A stretch of DNA of 64,000 nucleotides from Sinorhizobium garamanticum (GCF_029892065.1 NZ_CP120373.1:744001-808000); one strand, 5' to 3'. Positions 47,544-57,767 are shown, counted from the first letter of the stretch. The notes: generated from the letters alone by a model not told the origin. Translations and numbers: made by a program.

Positions 47544-47566
47544 AAACCTAGAACATTCCCTGCAAC

Positions 47567-47673
47567 TTACAGCGCCGCGCGTCCAATCGGACGCGCTAAG
47601 GTCGCTGCAACACTATGAACTGCTGCATGATTTTGTCCTTAAATCGATTCCGACTTAAGGAATCATGCAGTAG
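47567..47673 (+). repeat. RIME-type mosaic element upstream of the histidine kinase gene
   Basis: TTACAGCGCCGCGCGTCC hairpin, a CACTATGAACTGCTGCATG spacer, and a second palindrome centred on AAATCGATTCCGACTT, ending ATGCAGTAG. It is followed directly by a family B palindrome at 47673. Confidence 0.88.
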
Positions 47674-47717
47674 AGCGGGATGAGGAAAAGTGTGCGCGGT
47701 TTTCCGCCCGCATCCCG
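47673..47717. repeat. Bulged palindromic intergenic element (family B)
   Basis: GAGCGGGATGAGGAAAAG...CCCGCATCCCG: outer arms CGGGAT/ATCCCG around the core AGGAAAAGTGTG with CGGTTTTCC. It is joined to the end of the RIME copy. Confidence 0.65.
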
Positions 47718-47782
47718 TACCAACTTATTAGAATCGATCACGTTTATGATCCTAGGTCGATTCGACCCGAAATCATCGTGAC

Positions 47783-49201
47783 CTAGCCGAAATACCGCAG
47801 CATTCCGATCACGGATCGAACGAGCGGATTTCGCGCCACGGGGGCATAATAGGAGATCGATGCCTGTTTTCCAATCTCGGACAAGGTCGGATAGGGCGCC
47901 ACATAGCCGCGAAAATGCTTGAGCGTCAGCCGATTGGCGACGGCGAAAGCAAAGCCGTTGATCATCTCTCCGGCACCGGCTCCGGCGATCGCAGCACCCA
48001 GGATCCGTCCGCGCCGACCGACTATGATCTTGATCAGGCCCCGGCCGAGCCCATCGGTGCGGGCGCGGTCGTTGGCGGAAAAGTCCCAGCGGACGACGTC
48101 GACCCGGCCCGACTTTTCCCGCGCCTCCGCCTCGCCGGCACCGACCTGTGCGAGTTCCGGATCCGTAAACGTGACCCTCGGGACGATGTCGCGGTTTTCG
48201 CTCGCCGGGAGGCGGAACAGGATGTGCTGCAGCACGAGCCGCGCGTGATAGTTCGCGACATGGGTGAACTGCAGGCCACCTACGGCATCACCGATCGCAT
48301 AGACGCGGCGATTGCTTGTACGAAGGTCCGTGCCAACGGCGATCCCCTTCGCGTCGTGGCGAATACCGGCGACGTCGAGATCGAGAGAAGCGTGATTGGG
48401 AGCACGTCCGGCGGCCAGCAGCAGGTCGCTGCCATCGATGAAAAACCGCCCTTGAATGTTTTCGCAATGCAGCCGCACGCCGCCCGCGTGCCGCTCTACG
48501 GACAGGATGGCGGTTTCCTGGTGAAGAACAGTGCCCTCATCACGGATCGCGTCCAGAACGATCGCCACCAGTTCCGGATCGCCGCTCGAAAGCGCTTTGC
48601 CGCTCTCAACGACCGTCACGCGTGCGCCGAGCCGGCGATAAGCCTGGGCCATTTCCAGCCCGACGGGTCCGGCACCGATAATGACGAGGTGTTCCGGCAG
48701 CCGCTTGAGATCGAAGAGCGTTTCATTGGTGAGATACGGCGTATCGGCGAGCCCGGGAATTGCTGGAACGGCCGGCGACGAGCCGGTGGCGATCACGAAG
48801 CGCCGCGCCCGGATGAGATGATCGCCGGCTGCGACCGTCCTGTCGTCGACGAAACGGGCCGCATCGGCGATGACTTTCACGCCAAGGCTCTCGAAGCGTT
48901 CGGCCGAATCATGCGGCGCGATTGCGCCGATGACCGCATGGACCCGCGCCTGCAATCGTTCGTAGTCGACGATCGGCTCGCCCGTGACGATACCGAATTC
49001 CTCCGCAGCGCGGATTCCCTGCGCGTGTTTCGCGGCCGCGATCAACGCTTTCGACGGCACGCAGCCGAAGTTCAGGCAATCCCCGCCCATTCGGCCGCGT
49101 TCGATCAGAACGACCGGCACGCCGAAGGCTGCGGCGCCCGCGGCCACCGACAGGCCGGCCGCACCACCGCCGATTACGCAGATATCCGGATTGAGGACCA
49201 C
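47783..49201 (-). CDS. FAD-dependent pyridine nucleotide-disulfide oxidoreductase
   Basis: A 472-aa flavoprotein like mercuric reductase or dihydrolipoamide dehydrogenase. FAD site IGGGAAGLSVAAGAA (about 10-24), redox pair C42/C47 in GGDCLNFGCVPSK, NAD site VIIGAGPVGLEMAQA, and VYAIGDAVGG. The catalytic His-Glu motif near the C-terminus (usually HAHPTLSE) is VAPYPTLSE here, so the base histidine is absent. This suggests a specialised reductase. It starts 16 bp after the TVP38 gene on the same strand; such pairs are common. Confidence 0.88.
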   Translation of the reverse strand: MVLNPDICVIGGGAAGLSVAAGAAAFGVPVVLIERGRMGGDCLNFGCVPSKALIAAAKHAQGIRAAEEFGIVTGEPIVDYERLQARVHAVIGAIAPHDSAERFESLGVKVIADAARFVDDRTVAAGDHLIRARRFVIATGSSPAVPAIPGLADTPYLTNETLFDLKRLPEHLVIIGAGPVGLEMAQAYRRLGARVTVVESGKALSSGDPELVAIVLDAIRDEGTVLHQETAILSVERHAGGVRLHCENIQGRFFIDGSDLLLAAGRAPNHASLDLDVAGIRHDAKGIAVGTDLRTSNRRVYAIGDAVGGLQFTHVANYHARLVLQHILFRLPASENRDIVPRVTFTDPELAQVGAGEAEAREKSGRVDVVRWDFSANDRARTDGLGRGLIKIIVGRRGRILGAAIAGAGAGEMINGFAFAVANRLTLKHFRGYVAPYPTLSEIGKQASISYYAPVARNPLVRSVIGMLRYFG

Positions 49202-49217
49202 GCCGCTTCCCGCCCCG

Positions 49218-50015
49218 TCAGACCGTCTTGCGGCGCGACTGTATTAGCTTGAACGCCAGAGGCAATGCCGCGATGAGCGCCAGCGCCGCAAGCCCTAGCG
49301 AAATGTCCCTCGTCGCGAAATCCGAAAGCGTAAGCTCGCCGCCGGTCGCCGCCGAGCGGGCGATCACATCGTCGAGGCTGCGACCGAGCCAGGCATAGGC
49401 GAGTGTGCCCGGCACGATGCCGATCAGCGTCGCGGCAGCGAAAGTGCGCAGCCGCACGTCAAAGAATGCGGGTGCGATATTGACGATGAAGAAGGGAAAG
49501 ATCGGCGCCAGCCGCAAGATCAGAAGGTAAAGGAACGCATTGCGCTGGAATCCTTTCGCGAGCCGCTCCAGAAAGCGCCCGGCACGCGGGCGCAGAAGGT
49601 CGCCGAGAACCCCGCGCGCGGCAAGAAACAGAAGGCAGGATCCCAGTGTCGCCGCGACGATCGCAATAACACCGCCCGTGATGCAGCCGAACAGGAATCC
49701 GGAAAATATCGTCAGCACCGACGCAGCCGGGATCGAGAAGACAACCACCGCGACATAGACCGCAAAGAAGGCGGAACCGGCTCTGAGCGGATAGGAATCG
49801 ACATAGGTGCTGAGGGTCTCGCGGTGATGGACAAGCGCCGTCAACGAAAGATAGTCCGGCAGGCCAAAAGCATAACAAGCGGCACCACCGACAACGAGAA
49901 GAGCGAACGGCACGAACCGCCACGGCGAACGGCGTGGCGCATGGTCAGCGTCACTGCGCCTTGACGAAGGGTTCGGGGCTGCTCCTTCCGCCCCGTTTCT
50001 GACACCATTGTTCAT
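49218..50015 (-). CDS. TVP38/TMEM64-family membrane protein
   Basis: A 265-aa protein with about six membrane helices; the SNARE-associated domain motif (FLERLAKGFQRNAFLYLLIL then RLAPIFPFF) is in the middle. DedA-like TVP38 proteins act in lipid or metal transport, with no agreed role here. It sits directly upstream of the flavoprotein gene, with 16 bp between. The ATG overlaps the stop of the truncated frame at 50012 (ATGA). Confidence 0.85.
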   Translation of the reverse strand: MNNGVRNGAEGAAPNPSSRRSDADHAPRRSPWRFVPFALLVVGGAACYAFGLPDYLSLTALVHHRETLSTYVDSYPLRAGSAFFAVYVAVVVFSIPAASVLTIFSGFLFGCITGGVIAIVAATLGSCLLFLAARGVLGDLLRPRAGRFLERLAKGFQRNAFLYLLILRLAPIFPFFIVNIAPAFFDVRLRTFAAATLIGIVPGTLAYAWLGRSLDDVIARSAATGGELTLSDFATRDISLGLAALALIAALPLAFKLIQSRRKTV

Positions 50016-50248
50016 GCGGCTTTGCTTTCGGCGAGATCTACCCCTGAGTTAGAGGGAATCCGGACCCGGAACCAATAACGAATGGTCGCGCCATCAAACG
50101 TCCCCGTGAACGGTTCTCCCTGACAACTCACGTTGCCGTGAAAAGGAGAGCCATCGTCCTTGGCATTGTTGGGGCAGTTGCCCCAAGGTTTTTCCTCGCG
50201 GAGAACGTAGAGGGCCCTCCGCGAGAAAACATCGTGACGCCGGATGCC
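50012..50248 (-). pseudogene. Truncated reading frame cut by the RIME tandem
   Basis: A minus-strand frame with no start codon reads IRRHDVFSRRALYVLREEKP, then WGNCPNNAKDDG, NVSCQGEPFTGTF, DGATIRYWFRVRIP and ends SKAA, its TGA overlapping the TVP38 ATG. It has coding-like residue use and a 4-bp overlap typical of an operon. Its 5' end runs straight into the RIME copy at 50249. No family is recognised. I take it as the 3' part of a gene beheaded by the repeat. Confidence 0.5.
50169..50186. other. Hairpin within the truncated frame
   Basis: TTGGGGC AGTT GCCCCAA, a seven-bp stem followed on the plus strand by GGTTTTTCC. It looks like a terminator but lies inside the open frame and no plus-strand gene ends there, so it may be fortuitous. 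Confidence 0.3.
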
Positions 50249-50344
50249 CTGCTGCCTCTTCCTTAAATCGTAGCTTTTAAGGAAACAGGCAGCAAATTCA
50301 ACGTGCTACAGCGTCCTTTGCGCTTCCGGTAGACGCGCGGCGCT
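50249..50344 (-). repeat. RIME-type element, first of a tandem pair
   Basis: CTGCTGCCTCTTCCTTAAATCG with the complementary TTTTAAGGAAACAGGCAGC, then CTACAGCGTCCTTTGCGC and a shortened end ACGCGCGGCGCT. Its last bases are lost where the second copy begins. Confidence 0.75.
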
Positions 50345-50345
50345 C

Positions 50346-50449
50346 CTGCATGTTCCCTTAAATCGTTGCCGATTTAAGGATAAGAACATGCAGCATTTCA
50401 AAGTGCTACAGCGTCCTTTGCGCGTCTAATAAGACGCGCGGCGCTGTAG
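50346..50449 (-). repeat. RIME-type element, second of a tandem pair
   Basis: CTGCATGTTCCCTTAAATCG...AAGTGCTACAGCGTCC and ACGCGCGGCGCTGTAG; a nearly complete copy joined head-to-tail with the preceding one and ending 2 bp before the chemotaxis-receptor stop codon. Confidence 0.88.
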
Positions 50450-50451
50450 GC

Positions 50452-52446
50452 TCAGAATTCCTCCCAATCGTCCCGCGCCACGGCAGCACTGCCGCCGAAG
50501 GCTCGAGCGACGCTACCCATCATACGCCGGGCGGGCGAAGCAACGGGACGGCTCGTTTCCTTTACCGGCGCGATTGCCCCGGCGGCATCGCGGTCGACCT
50601 TGAAGTAGGCGATCAGGTCCGCAAGGTTGCCGGTCTCGGCTGAAAGCTTGTGGGTCGCGGCGTTCGCCTCCTCGACCATTGCGGCATTGCGCTGGGTGAC
50701 CTGGTCCATCTGGTTGACGGCCGTGCTGACCTCTGCAAGCCCCGTCGACTGCTCGCGTGCAGCCGTCGCGATCGAGTGGATATGGTCGTTGATCTTCAGG
50801 ACGCGCGTTTCGATCTCGCCGAGGGCGGTTCCGGTCGCCTGGACAAGTTTGACGCCGGTCGCGACTTCGCTGCCCGACTTCGAAATCAGCGCCTTGATGT
50901 CCTTGGCGGCACTGGCGGCGCGTTGAGCGAGTTCACGCACCTCCTGTGCCACGACTGCAAACCCCTTGCCGGCGTCACCCGCGCGCGCCGCCTCGACGCC
51001 CGCGTTGAGAGCCAAAAGGTTGGTCTGGAAGGCGATTTCATCGATGACGTTGGTGATCTGGCCGATCTCGTTCGAGGCCTGTTCGATGCGGCCCATCGCC
51101 TCGACCGCGCTGCGCACGACGGAAGCGGACTCGGCAGCGCTGTGATTGGCCTCGGTGACCATGACCGAAGCTTCCTGTGCCCTCTCGGTCGAACTGCGGA
51201 CGGCGGCTGTGATCTCGTCGAGCGCGGCCGAGGTCTCCTCGAGCGAGGCCGCCTGCTGCTCCGTGCGTTTCGACAGGTCGTCCGCGGCAGAGCGCAATTC
51301 GGATGCGTTGCCATTGATCGAGTCGGTCGTTGTGCGCACTTCGCGCAGGGTTCTCTGCAAGGTCGTGAGTGTGTCGTTGACGTTCTTCTGCAACTCCGCG
51401 AAGGCGCCCTGGAATTGGCCGTTCATGCTTTGCGTCAGGTCGCCGGCTGCAAGGCTCGCGATTACCCGCCGCGTTTCGGAAATCCCGCTGTCGACGCTGC
51501 CGACGAGCTCGTTGACGCTCGCGGCAAAGCGATTGAGGTCCTCGTTGCCGTAGTCCTTGCTGATGCGCTTGGTAAAATCGCCCGCGGCGGCCGCCGAAAC
51601 GACGACGCCGATGCTCGACTGGAGATCGGCGCTTTTTTCTCTGAGCGCCGCTTCCTGGGCGTTGAGTTCACGCACCGCGAGACCGTTCTGCTTGAAGATG
51701 CCGACGGCGGCAGCCATGTCGCCGATTTCGTCCTTGCGGCCGGCGAAGGGCACGTCGACGGAGAGGTCACCTCCGGCAAGCTGTTTCATAACGCCCGTCA
51801 GGTCGAGGATCGGCCGGCTGAGCTGGTTGGTGCCGATGTAGAAGGCCGTACCGATGCCGGCGACAAGGCCGAGGCCGGCAATGCCGAGCACAACGAGAAT
51901 AATGGAGCGCTCAAAGGCCGCGATCTCACCCGTAATCGCCTCAAGCGATTCGAGATTGGCGTCCACGACCACGTCTATCTCGGCCTGGAAAGCCTTGCGA
52001 TTGGCGCGATTGGCGTCGTTGTTGCCCTGCTCGTTGGCAGCCTGCGGCGAAACCTCTCGGCCGAGACGGGCCGTCTCGGTGCGGAAAGTCTTGAATTCTT
52101 CCGCACGCCTCGCCAGCGCATCGAAGGACGACAGCTTGTCGGCAGGAACAAGCGGACGCCAGTCTTTGAGCAATGCGTCGATCTTGTCGAGGTTCTTGAG
52201 GAGGCCCTCTGCGAAGGGCTTTGCTTTTTCGATCGTCGGCGCGGCATAGATACCGCGCGATTCCATGACGACACCGGTCACCAGGCGGTTGAGCCGTTCG
52301 CCCTTGAACGCCCGGTCGGACGCGTTCTGGAATTGATGTAGCTTGTCGTTGTACTCCGAGACGATCAACAACGACATGCCGGTAATGACGATCGCAAGCA
52401 GGCTCATGATGCCAACGATCAAGTAGATTTTCCCACGAATTTTCAT
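50452..52446 (-). CDS. Methyl-accepting chemotaxis protein
   Basis: A 664-aa transducer. An N-terminal membrane helix (about 8-28) and a helical periplasmic domain (about 30-180) are followed by a second helix (about 183-203), a HAMP domain and a long coiled-coil. The signalling tip is [21 protein letters not shown]. The C-terminal tail ends in DDWEEF, an xWxxF-type pentapeptide that recruits CheR or CheB. Two or more methylation stretches lie on either side of the tip. The ligand is unknown. The gene stands alone, with no che genes nearby. Confidence 0.93.
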   Translation of the reverse strand: MKIRGKIYLIVGIMSLLAIVITGMSLLIVSEYNDKLHQFQNASDRAFKGERLNRLVTGVVMESRGIYAAPTIEKAKPFAEGLLKNLDKIDALLKDWRPLVPADKLSSFDALARRAEEFKTFRTETARLGREVSPQAANEQGNNDANRANRKAFQAEIDVVVDANLESLEAITGEIAAFERSIILVVLGIAGLGLVAGIGTAFYIGTNQLSRPILDLTGVMKQLAGGDLSVDVPFAGRKDEIGDMAAAVGIFKQNGLAVRELNAQEAALREKSADLQSSIGVVVSAAAAGDFTKRISKDYGNEDLNRFAASVNELVGSVDSGISETRRVIASLAAGDLTQSMNGQFQGAFAELQKNVNDTLTTLQRTLREVRTTTDSINGNASELRSAADDLSKRTEQQAASLEETSAALDEITAAVRSSTERAQEASVMVTEANHSAAESASVVRSAVEAMGRIEQASNEIGQITNVIDEIAFQTNLLALNAGVEAARAGDAGKGFAVVAQEVRELAQRAASAAKDIKALISKSGSEVATGVKLVQATGTALGEIETRVLKINDHIHSIATAAREQSTGLAEVSTAVNQMDQVTQRNAAMVEEANAATHKLSAETGNLADLIAYFKVDRDAAGAIAPVKETSRPVASPARRMMGSVARAFGGSAAVARDDWEEF

Positions 52447-52867
52447 TTCCTGCCCCCACCGCGTACTCGCCCAAAACGGGAAGTATCTCGCGCTTCACAC
52501 GTATTTGATTAAATTCTAAAATACGTGTGGTTAACAAAGACCTCACCGATCCGACCCACTTCTAGCAGTACGCGCAGCCGCCTGATGGAACGCTGTCGGC
52601 TCGGCTGTCGAGTTGTCGCGGCGCAGGGCGTCAGCAAGTTGCAGATCCGGGTGCATGATCTCGAAGGCACGCGGTTGAGCCCGGCCGTCCGAGCCGCCTG
52701 CACAGCGCAAAGCCCGTCGGGAATTGACTTTGCCGGACTTTTGTCCTTATAAGCCGCGCACGTCCGGTCAAGCCACCCTGCCCGCAAGGCGGAGCTGTGC
52801 CCGGTTACGTAAACGCTCTTGCAATATGCAAACTCAAGAAGGGCCGCACACCGCGGTGTTTAAATAA
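52447..52867. other. rpmH 5' region
   Basis: 421 bp separating the chemotaxis receptor gene from rpmH. It holds the rpmH promoter; a minus frame at 52509-52787 has no ribosome site or recognisable content and is rejected. Confidence 0.5.
52724..52753 (+). promoter_or_regulatory. Sigma-70 type promoter of rpmH
   Basis: TTGACT at 52724-52729 and TATAAG at 52748-52753 with an 18-bp spacer. It lies 115 bp upstream of the rpmH start codon and matches the housekeeping -35/-10 pattern well. Confidence 0.75.
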
Positions 52868-53002
52868 ATGAAGCGTACCTACCAACCGTCCAAGCTTGTT
52901 CGCAAGCGCCGTCACGGCTTCCGTGCACGCATGTCCACCAAGGGTGGCCAGAAGGTCCTCGCAGCCCGCCGGGCTCGTGGCCGCAAACGTCTCTCGGCCT
53001 AA
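52868..53002 (+). CDS. rpmH: 50S ribosomal protein L34
   Basis: A 44-aa ribosomal protein: [20 protein letters not shown] then [18 protein letters not shown] and KRLSA. This is the highly conserved L34. It starts the rpmH-rnpA-yidC group found in most bacteria, here 20 bp before rnpA. It was identified directly from the translation because it is short. Confidence 0.98.
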   Translation: MKRTYQPSKLVRKRRHGFRARMSTKGGQKVLAARRARGRKRLSA

Positions 53003-53022
53003 GCCGAGCTTGCCCGAAAGCT

Positions 53023-53421
53023 ATGTCCGGGCATATGACGTCAGATAAAGACAAGACGACTGTCGGGCGGCTAAAAAGCCGTCCGCAGTTTTTGGCCGTC
53101 AGAGCTGGAGAAAGCCGCAAAGGCCCACTATTTCTCCTCGAAGTGCTCGACCGCAAGGATCTGGAAGGTGATGCCCGCGTCGGCTTCACAGTCACCAAGA
53201 AGCACGGCAATGCCGTAGAGCGCAACCGAATGCGTCGACGCCTCAAAGAAGCAGTGCGGCTTTCAGCCGGGTTTGCAATGAAACCCGGACACGACTATGT
53301 GATTGTCGCGCGACGCGATCTGCTGCATGCCCCCTTCGACACATTGACCCGGGCGCTCTGCGATCGCATCGAAAACAAGCCGAAACAGAAGCGGCCTTCG
53401 GCCGGTTCCAGGAAACCATGA
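53023..53421 (+). CDS. rnpA: Ribonuclease P protein component
   Basis: A 132-aa basic protein. The RNR signature is [20 protein letters not shown] and then [20 protein letters not shown] is the other conserved stretch. It binds RNase P RNA and helps mature tRNA 5' ends. The ATG of 53023 or an in-frame one at 53035 may be used. It overlaps yidC by 4 bp (ATGA). Confidence 0.96.
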   Translation: MSGHMTSDKDKTTVGRLKSRPQFLAVRAGESRKGPLFLLEVLDRKDLEGDARVGFTVTKKHGNAVERNRMRRRLKEAVRLSAGFAMKPGHDYVIVARRDLLHAPFDTLTRALCDRIENKPKQKRPSAGSRKP

Positions 53422-55205
53422 TGGAAAACAACCGCAATTATTTCGTGGCGATTGCACTGTCCGTGCTAATCCTCGTCGCTTGGCAATTTTTCTATGTCAA
53501 CCCGAGGATCGAGAAGGACCGCATCGCTGCGGAACAAGCCCAGCAGACGCAACAGGCTCAACCTCAGGGCGGTACGCAGCAGGCGACACCGGGCCAGGCG
53601 CCTGGCGGCGGTGCCATCCCCGGCGCCGGCGAAAACCGCGACCAGGCAATCGCCAAGTCTGCACGCGTGGCAATCGATACGCCGGCGCTTTCTGGCTCCA
53701 TCAACCTGACCGGCGCACGCTTCGACGACCTGAAGCTCAAGGGCTACCACGAGACCGTCGACCCGAAGAGCCCCATCATCACCCTCTTGAGCCCGGCGGA
53801 TGCCGCCGAGGGCTATTTCACCGAAATCGGCTATATCGGCTCCGATGCGACCGGAACGGTACCCGGGCCGCAGACCGTGTGGACGCTTTCGGGCGGCGAC
53901 AAGCTCACCACTTCCACGCCGGTGACGCTGACCTACACGAACGACAAGGGGATCACCTTCACCCGGACGATCTCGGTCGACGACCGCTACATGTTCCAGG
54001 TGGTCGACAGCATCAAGAACGAAACCGCGGCACCGATTTCGCTCTCCTCCTACGGCCGCGTCACCCGCTTCAATAAGCCGACCACTCCGAGCATCTATGT
54101 CCTGCACGAGGGCTTCATCGGCGTTACCGGCGACAATGGCCTCCAGGAATACGGATACTCGGATGTCGAGGATGAGAAGACCGTAGAACCCGGCAAAGCG
54201 ACCGGCGGCTGGCTCGGCATAACAGACAAATACTGGGCGACCGCAGTCGTTCCGCCGCAGGAGACGCCCTTCGACACCCGCTTCTCACACTTCACCGATG
54301 GTCGCGCCCGCTATCAGAGCGACTACAAGGCCGATGCGATCACCATCGCACCCGGCCAGACCTCGGAGGTCAAGAACCTCGTCTTCGCCGGCGCCAAGGA
54401 AGTTCCTGTCGTCGACAACTACGAAATAGCCTACTCGATCCCGAACTTCGACAAGCTGATCGACTGGGGCTGGTTCTACTTCATCACCAAGCCGATGTTC
54501 AAAATGATGGATTTCTTCTTCCGTCTCGTCGGCAATTTCGGCGTCGCGATCCTGATCACCACGATCGTCGTCAAGCTTATCTTCTTCCCGCTCGCCAACA
54601 AGCAATATGCGTCGATGGCGAACATGAAGAAAGTTCAGCCGAAGATGGAGGAACTGAAGAAGAAGTTCGGCGACGACCGCATGGGTCTGCAGCAGGCGAT
54701 GATGCAGCTCTACAAGGACGAGAAGATCAACCCGCTGGCGGGCTGCTGGCCGATCATCATCCAGATCCCGGTGTTCTTCGCGCTCTACAAGGTGATCTAC
54801 ATCACCATCGAGATGCGCCATGCGCCGTTCTTCGGCTGGATCCAGGACCTTTCTGCTCCGGATCCGACGACGATCTTCAACCTGTTCGGACTGCTGCCTT
54901 TCGACGTACCGGTGTTCCTGCACCTTGGTGTCTGGCCGCTCATCATGGGCATCACCATGTTCCTGCAGATGCGCATGAATCCGACGCCGCCGGATCCGAC
55001 CCAGGCGATGCTGTTTACCTGGATGCCGGTGGTCTTCACCTTCATGCTGGCGTCCTTCCCGGCAGGTCTCGTGATCTATTGGGCCTGGAACAACACGCTG
55101 TCGATCCTCCAGCAGGGGATCATCATGAAGCGCCAGGGCGTGAAGATCGAGCTCTTCGACAACCTGAAATCGCTGTTCGCGAAGAAACCCAAACCGGCGG
55201 AATAG
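53418..55205 (+). CDS. yidC: Membrane protein insertase YidC
   Basis: A 595-aa inner-membrane insertase. An N-terminal helix (about residues 5-23), a low-complexity [14 protein letters not shown] region, a large periplasmic beta domain (about 80-350) and five C-terminal helices (about 355-570) follow in order. The conserved hydrophilic groove region has [20 protein letters not shown] and the [14 protein letters not shown] loop. It inserts membrane proteins with or without Sec. It is followed by a strong terminator. Confidence 0.97.
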   Translation: MMENNRNYFVAIALSVLILVAWQFFYVNPRIEKDRIAAEQAQQTQQAQPQGGTQQATPGQAPGGGAIPGAGENRDQAIAKSARVAIDTPALSGSINLTGARFDDLKLKGYHETVDPKSPIITLLSPADAAEGYFTEIGYIGSDATGTVPGPQTVWTLSGGDKLTTSTPVTLTYTNDKGITFTRTISVDDRYMFQVVDSIKNETAAPISLSSYGRVTRFNKPTTPSIYVLHEGFIGVTGDNGLQEYGYSDVEDEKTVEPGKATGGWLGITDKYWATAVVPPQETPFDTRFSHFTDGRARYQSDYKADAITIAPGQTSEVKNLVFAGAKEVPVVDNYEIAYSIPNFDKLIDWGWFYFITKPMFKMMDFFFRLVGNFGVAILITTIVVKLIFFPLANKQYASMANMKKVQPKMEELKKKFGDDRMGLQQAMMQLYKDEKINPLAGCWPIIIQIPVFFALYKVIYITIEMRHAPFFGWIQDLSAPDPTTIFNLFGLLPFDVPVFLHLGVWPLIMGITMFLQMRMNPTPPDPTQAMLFTWMPVVFTFMLASFPAGLVIYWAWNNTLSILQQGIIMKRQGVKIELFDNLKSLFAKKPKPAE

Positions 55206-55226
55206 CCGCCGGCTCTCGTCCGCTTC

Positions 55227-55260
55227 AAAAGCCCCGGATCAAACGATCCGGGGCTTTTTC
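55227..55260 (+). terminator. Rho-independent terminator after yidC
   Basis: GCCCCGGATC / GATCCGGGGC ten-base stem with AAAC loop and a TTTTTC tail; it ends the rpmH-rnpA-yidC group. Confidence 0.95.
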
Positions 55261-55358
55261 TTTGTCGTTCCGCTTTACGACAACCATCTGTCGCAGACAC
55301 CCGCGCCCGCAACCGCCAAGCGTTCTACTGTTTGCCCGCTTCGATCCGGGGTCCGATC

Positions 55359-56300
55359 ATGTCGCAGCCAACCGTCCTGCCGAATTCCGCAATGCCGGCG
55401 CAAGGCCGCGCGACCGGCATCGCGCTTGTTCTCGGCTCTGCGGTCGTGTGGAGCTTCGGCGGCACGTTGGCGCGTTTCCTTGACATCGACGACAGCTGGA
55501 TCGTCGTATTCTGGCGGTCGATCTTCGCCGCGCTTTTCCTGCTCGGCTTCATGCTCGTGCGCGACGGCGCCTCGAACATGGCGCGGCTCTTCCGCGACAT
55601 GGGCTGGCCGGGCGTGGCGGTCGGTTGCTGTTTCGCCACCGCGTCGACAAGCTTCGTGCTCGCGCTTGCCTATACGACCGTCGCCAATATCCTGCTCGTT
55701 CAAGCGGGCGTGCCACTGATTGCCGCCCTCATCGGCTGGGTCCTATTCCGAGAAGGCGTCTCGCAACTTACGTGGCTGGCAATCGCCGCAGTCATCGCCG
55801 GCGTGCTGGTGATGGTTTCGGATTCGATTACCGGCGCAGTCTCGCCAGTCGGGGATGCGCTCGCTCTCCTGATCGCGTTTGCCTTCGCCTGTGCCACGGT
55901 CATCACCCGGCGCTACGCCGATGTCCGCATGACCCCCGCGGCCTGCCTTGGCACACTCATTGCTGCAACGATCGCCGCGACGCAGGCGTCGGGATTTTCT
56001 GTCACCGCTTCCGAACTCGGTATTCTCATAGCCTTCGGGGCGCTGAATTTCGGCCTCGGACTGGCTCTGTTCGTCACCGGTGCAAGGCTGCTTCCTTCGG
56101 CGCTCGCAGCATTATTCGGCACGGTCGAAACCGTTCTCGCGCCCCTTTGGGTTGCCGTCATCCACGACGAAATTCCCCGCACGAATACCATCCTCGGCGG
56201 GTCGATCGTGCTCTTCGCCCTCTTTGCCTATCTCGCCGTCGAACTCTGGCGGCAACGCCGGCTGCGCGCTGAAGCTGGTGCAAATCCGCGTCGCGCTTGA
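55359..56300 (+). CDS. EamA/DMT-family transporter
   Basis: A 313-aa protein with ten predicted membrane helices in two EamA halves (about residues 20-150 and 165-295). Typical stretches are [31 protein letters not shown] and [20 protein letters not shown]. It is probably a metabolite or drug exporter; the substrate cannot be named. The start at 55359 is taken from the family length; only a weak ribosome site is present. Its stop lies 49 bp before the GTPase gene. Confidence 0.87.
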   Translation: MSQPTVLPNSAMPAQGRATGIALVLGSAVVWSFGGTLARFLDIDDSWIVVFWRSIFAALFLLGFMLVRDGASNMARLFRDMGWPGVAVGCCFATASTSFVLALAYTTVANILLVQAGVPLIAALIGWVLFREGVSQLTWLAIAAVIAGVLVMVSDSITGAVSPVGDALALLIAFAFACATVITRRYADVRMTPAACLGTLIAATIAATQASGFSVTASELGILIAFGALNFGLGLALFVTGARLLPSALAALFGTVETVLAPLWVAVIHDEIPRTNTILGGSIVLFALFAYLAVELWRQRRLRAEAGANPRRA

Positions 56301-56349
56301 CAAGACGGCGCAAAACATTGAAGCCGACCGGGCAACGGGAAAGCGAGCG

Positions 56350-57006
56350 ATGACCGCGAAGAAGAAAGACCAGAACGAATCCTCCGCCTTCGGCCGCCCG
56401 TGGATCTTCATCCGCGGCGTTCCGGCCATGAAGTTCCTGCCGCCCGAGGGTCCTCTGGAGATCGCCTTTGCCGGCCGCTCGAATGTCGGCAAGTCGTCGC
56501 TGATCAACGCCCTTGTCGGACAGAAAGGTCTCGCGCGCACATCGAACACGCCGGGCCGCACCCAGGAACTCAACTATTTCGTGCCGGACGGCTATTCCGG
56601 CGAGGCCGGCGACCTGCCGCCGATGGCGCTCGTCGACATGCCGGGCTACGGCTATGCACAGGCACCGAAAGAACAGGTCGACGCCTGGACGAAGCTCGTT
56701 TTCGACTATCTGCGCGGCCGCTCCACGCTGAAGCGCGTCTATGTGCTGATCGACGCCCGTCACGGCATCAAGAAGAATGACGAAGAGGTGCTCGCGCTGC
56801 TCGACAAGGCCGCCGTTTCCTATCAGATCGTGCTTACCAAGACGGACAAGATCAAAGCGGCGGGCGTGCCGCGGCTGATCGCCGAAACCATCGAGAAGAT
56901 CAAGAAGCGCCCGGCCGCCTTTCCCGAAGTGCTGTCGACTTCCTCGGAAAAGGGCGCCGGCATCGAAGAGCTTCGGGCAGCGATCGATCTCGCTCTCGCC
57001 CGCTGA
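56350..57006 (+). CDS. engB: Ribosome-biogenesis GTPase EngB/YihA
   Basis: A 218-aa GTPase. G1 [14 protein letters not shown]2 with [10 protein letters not shown]3 [10 protein letters not shown]4 TKTDKI and a G5-like SSEKG are all in order. It acts in assembly of the large ribosomal subunit and cell division. It starts after GCGAGCG with a poor ribosome site. It is positioned after yidC as in many rhizobia, with argB following a few kb later. Confidence 0.96.
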   Translation: MTAKKKDQNESSAFGRPWIFIRGVPAMKFLPPEGPLEIAFAGRSNVGKSSLINALVGQKGLARTSNTPGRTQELNYFVPDGYSGEAGDLPPMALVDMPGYGYAQAPKEQVDAWTKLVFDYLRGRSTLKRVYVLIDARHGIKKNDEEVLALLDKAAVSYQIVLTKTDKIKAAGVPRLIAETIEKIKKRPAAFPEVLSTSSEKGAGIEELRAAIDLALAR

Positions 57007-57132
57007 GACGGCTGCGTCTCCCACCCGGAGACAAAAGTCTTTGATCTTCGTCACTACCCTGACACGCAAAGCGCTCTATTTCTGCGAGCGGCCGCATTCC
57101 TTGCCGGCCGGGCCAAGATGCAGGAGAGAGAC

Positions 57133-57669
57133 ATGTCCGATTTGATTGTCGTAGGATTCGATTCGACGGAAGAGGCCGACAAGGTCCTCTTGAAGCTGAA
57201 CAGCCTTAAGAAAGAATATCTGATCGACCTTGAGGATGCGGTCGTGGTCGTGCGCGACAGCGAAGGCAAGGTGCACCTGAAGCAGAGCCTCAATCTCACC
57301 GCCGTCGGTGCAACCTCGGGCCTTCTTTCGGGTTCGCTCTGGGGCGGGCTCGTCGGCCTGCTCTTCCTCAATCCGCTTGCAGGCTTCGCGATCGGCGGGG
57401 CACTCGGCGCGGGCGCCGGGGCGCTCTCCGGCTCGCTTACCGACTACGGCATCGACGACGAGTTCATCAAGTCGCTCGGCAATACGATCCCGAACAACTC
57501 CTCTGCACTCTTTGTTCTGGTGCGCAAGGTGCAACCGGAAAGGGTACTCGCTGAGTTTTCGGGGCTGCGCGGCCGCGTGCTGAAAACGTCGCTCTCGCCC
57601 GAGCAGGAGCAGCGACTGCAGGCTGCGCTCTCCGACGTACAGGCTTCGCCGCAGGCCACCGCGTCCTAG
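57133..57669 (+). CDS. DUF1269 membrane protein
   Basis: A 178-aa protein of the DUF1269 family. An N-terminal soluble part (SDLIVVGFDSTEEADKVLLK) is followed by a glycine-rich hydrophobic region (about residues 60-105), probably two membrane helices, and a C-terminal soluble part. The ATG at 57133 has CAGGAGAGAGAC before it. The role of this family is unknown. Confidence 0.85.
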   Translation: MSDLIVVGFDSTEEADKVLLKLNSLKKEYLIDLEDAVVVVRDSEGKVHLKQSLNLTAVGATSGLLSGSLWGGLVGLLFLNPLAGFAIGGALGAGAGALSGSLTDYGIDDEFIKSLGNTIPNNSSALFVLVRKVQPERVLAEFSGLRGRVLKTSLSPEQEQRLQAALSDVQASPQATAS

Positions 57670-57722
57670 ATCATTTCATTGTTTCATTGAAACAGTGAAA
57701 TAATCTAACTCTTTGAAACTTC

Positions 57723-57767
57723 GCAATTCCGGACGGAAAACCGTTACACACTTTTCCTGGAATTGCT
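57723..57767. repeat. Bulged palindromic intergenic element (family B)
   Basis: GCAATTCCGGACGGAAAACCG...CACTTTTCCTGGAATTGC: the outer arms (GCAATTCC/GGAATTGC) differ in sequence from the 18995 and 47673 copies but still pair, while the inner AAAACCG/CACTTTTCC core is kept. Confidence 0.65.

Noticed and set aside
50169..50186. Factor-independent terminator on the plus strand
   Set aside because: No plus-strand gene ends nearby and the hairpin lies inside a minus-strand coding-like frame.
52509..52787. 92-codon minus-strand frame before rpmH
   Set aside because: Covers the rpmH promoter, has no ribosome site and looks random.
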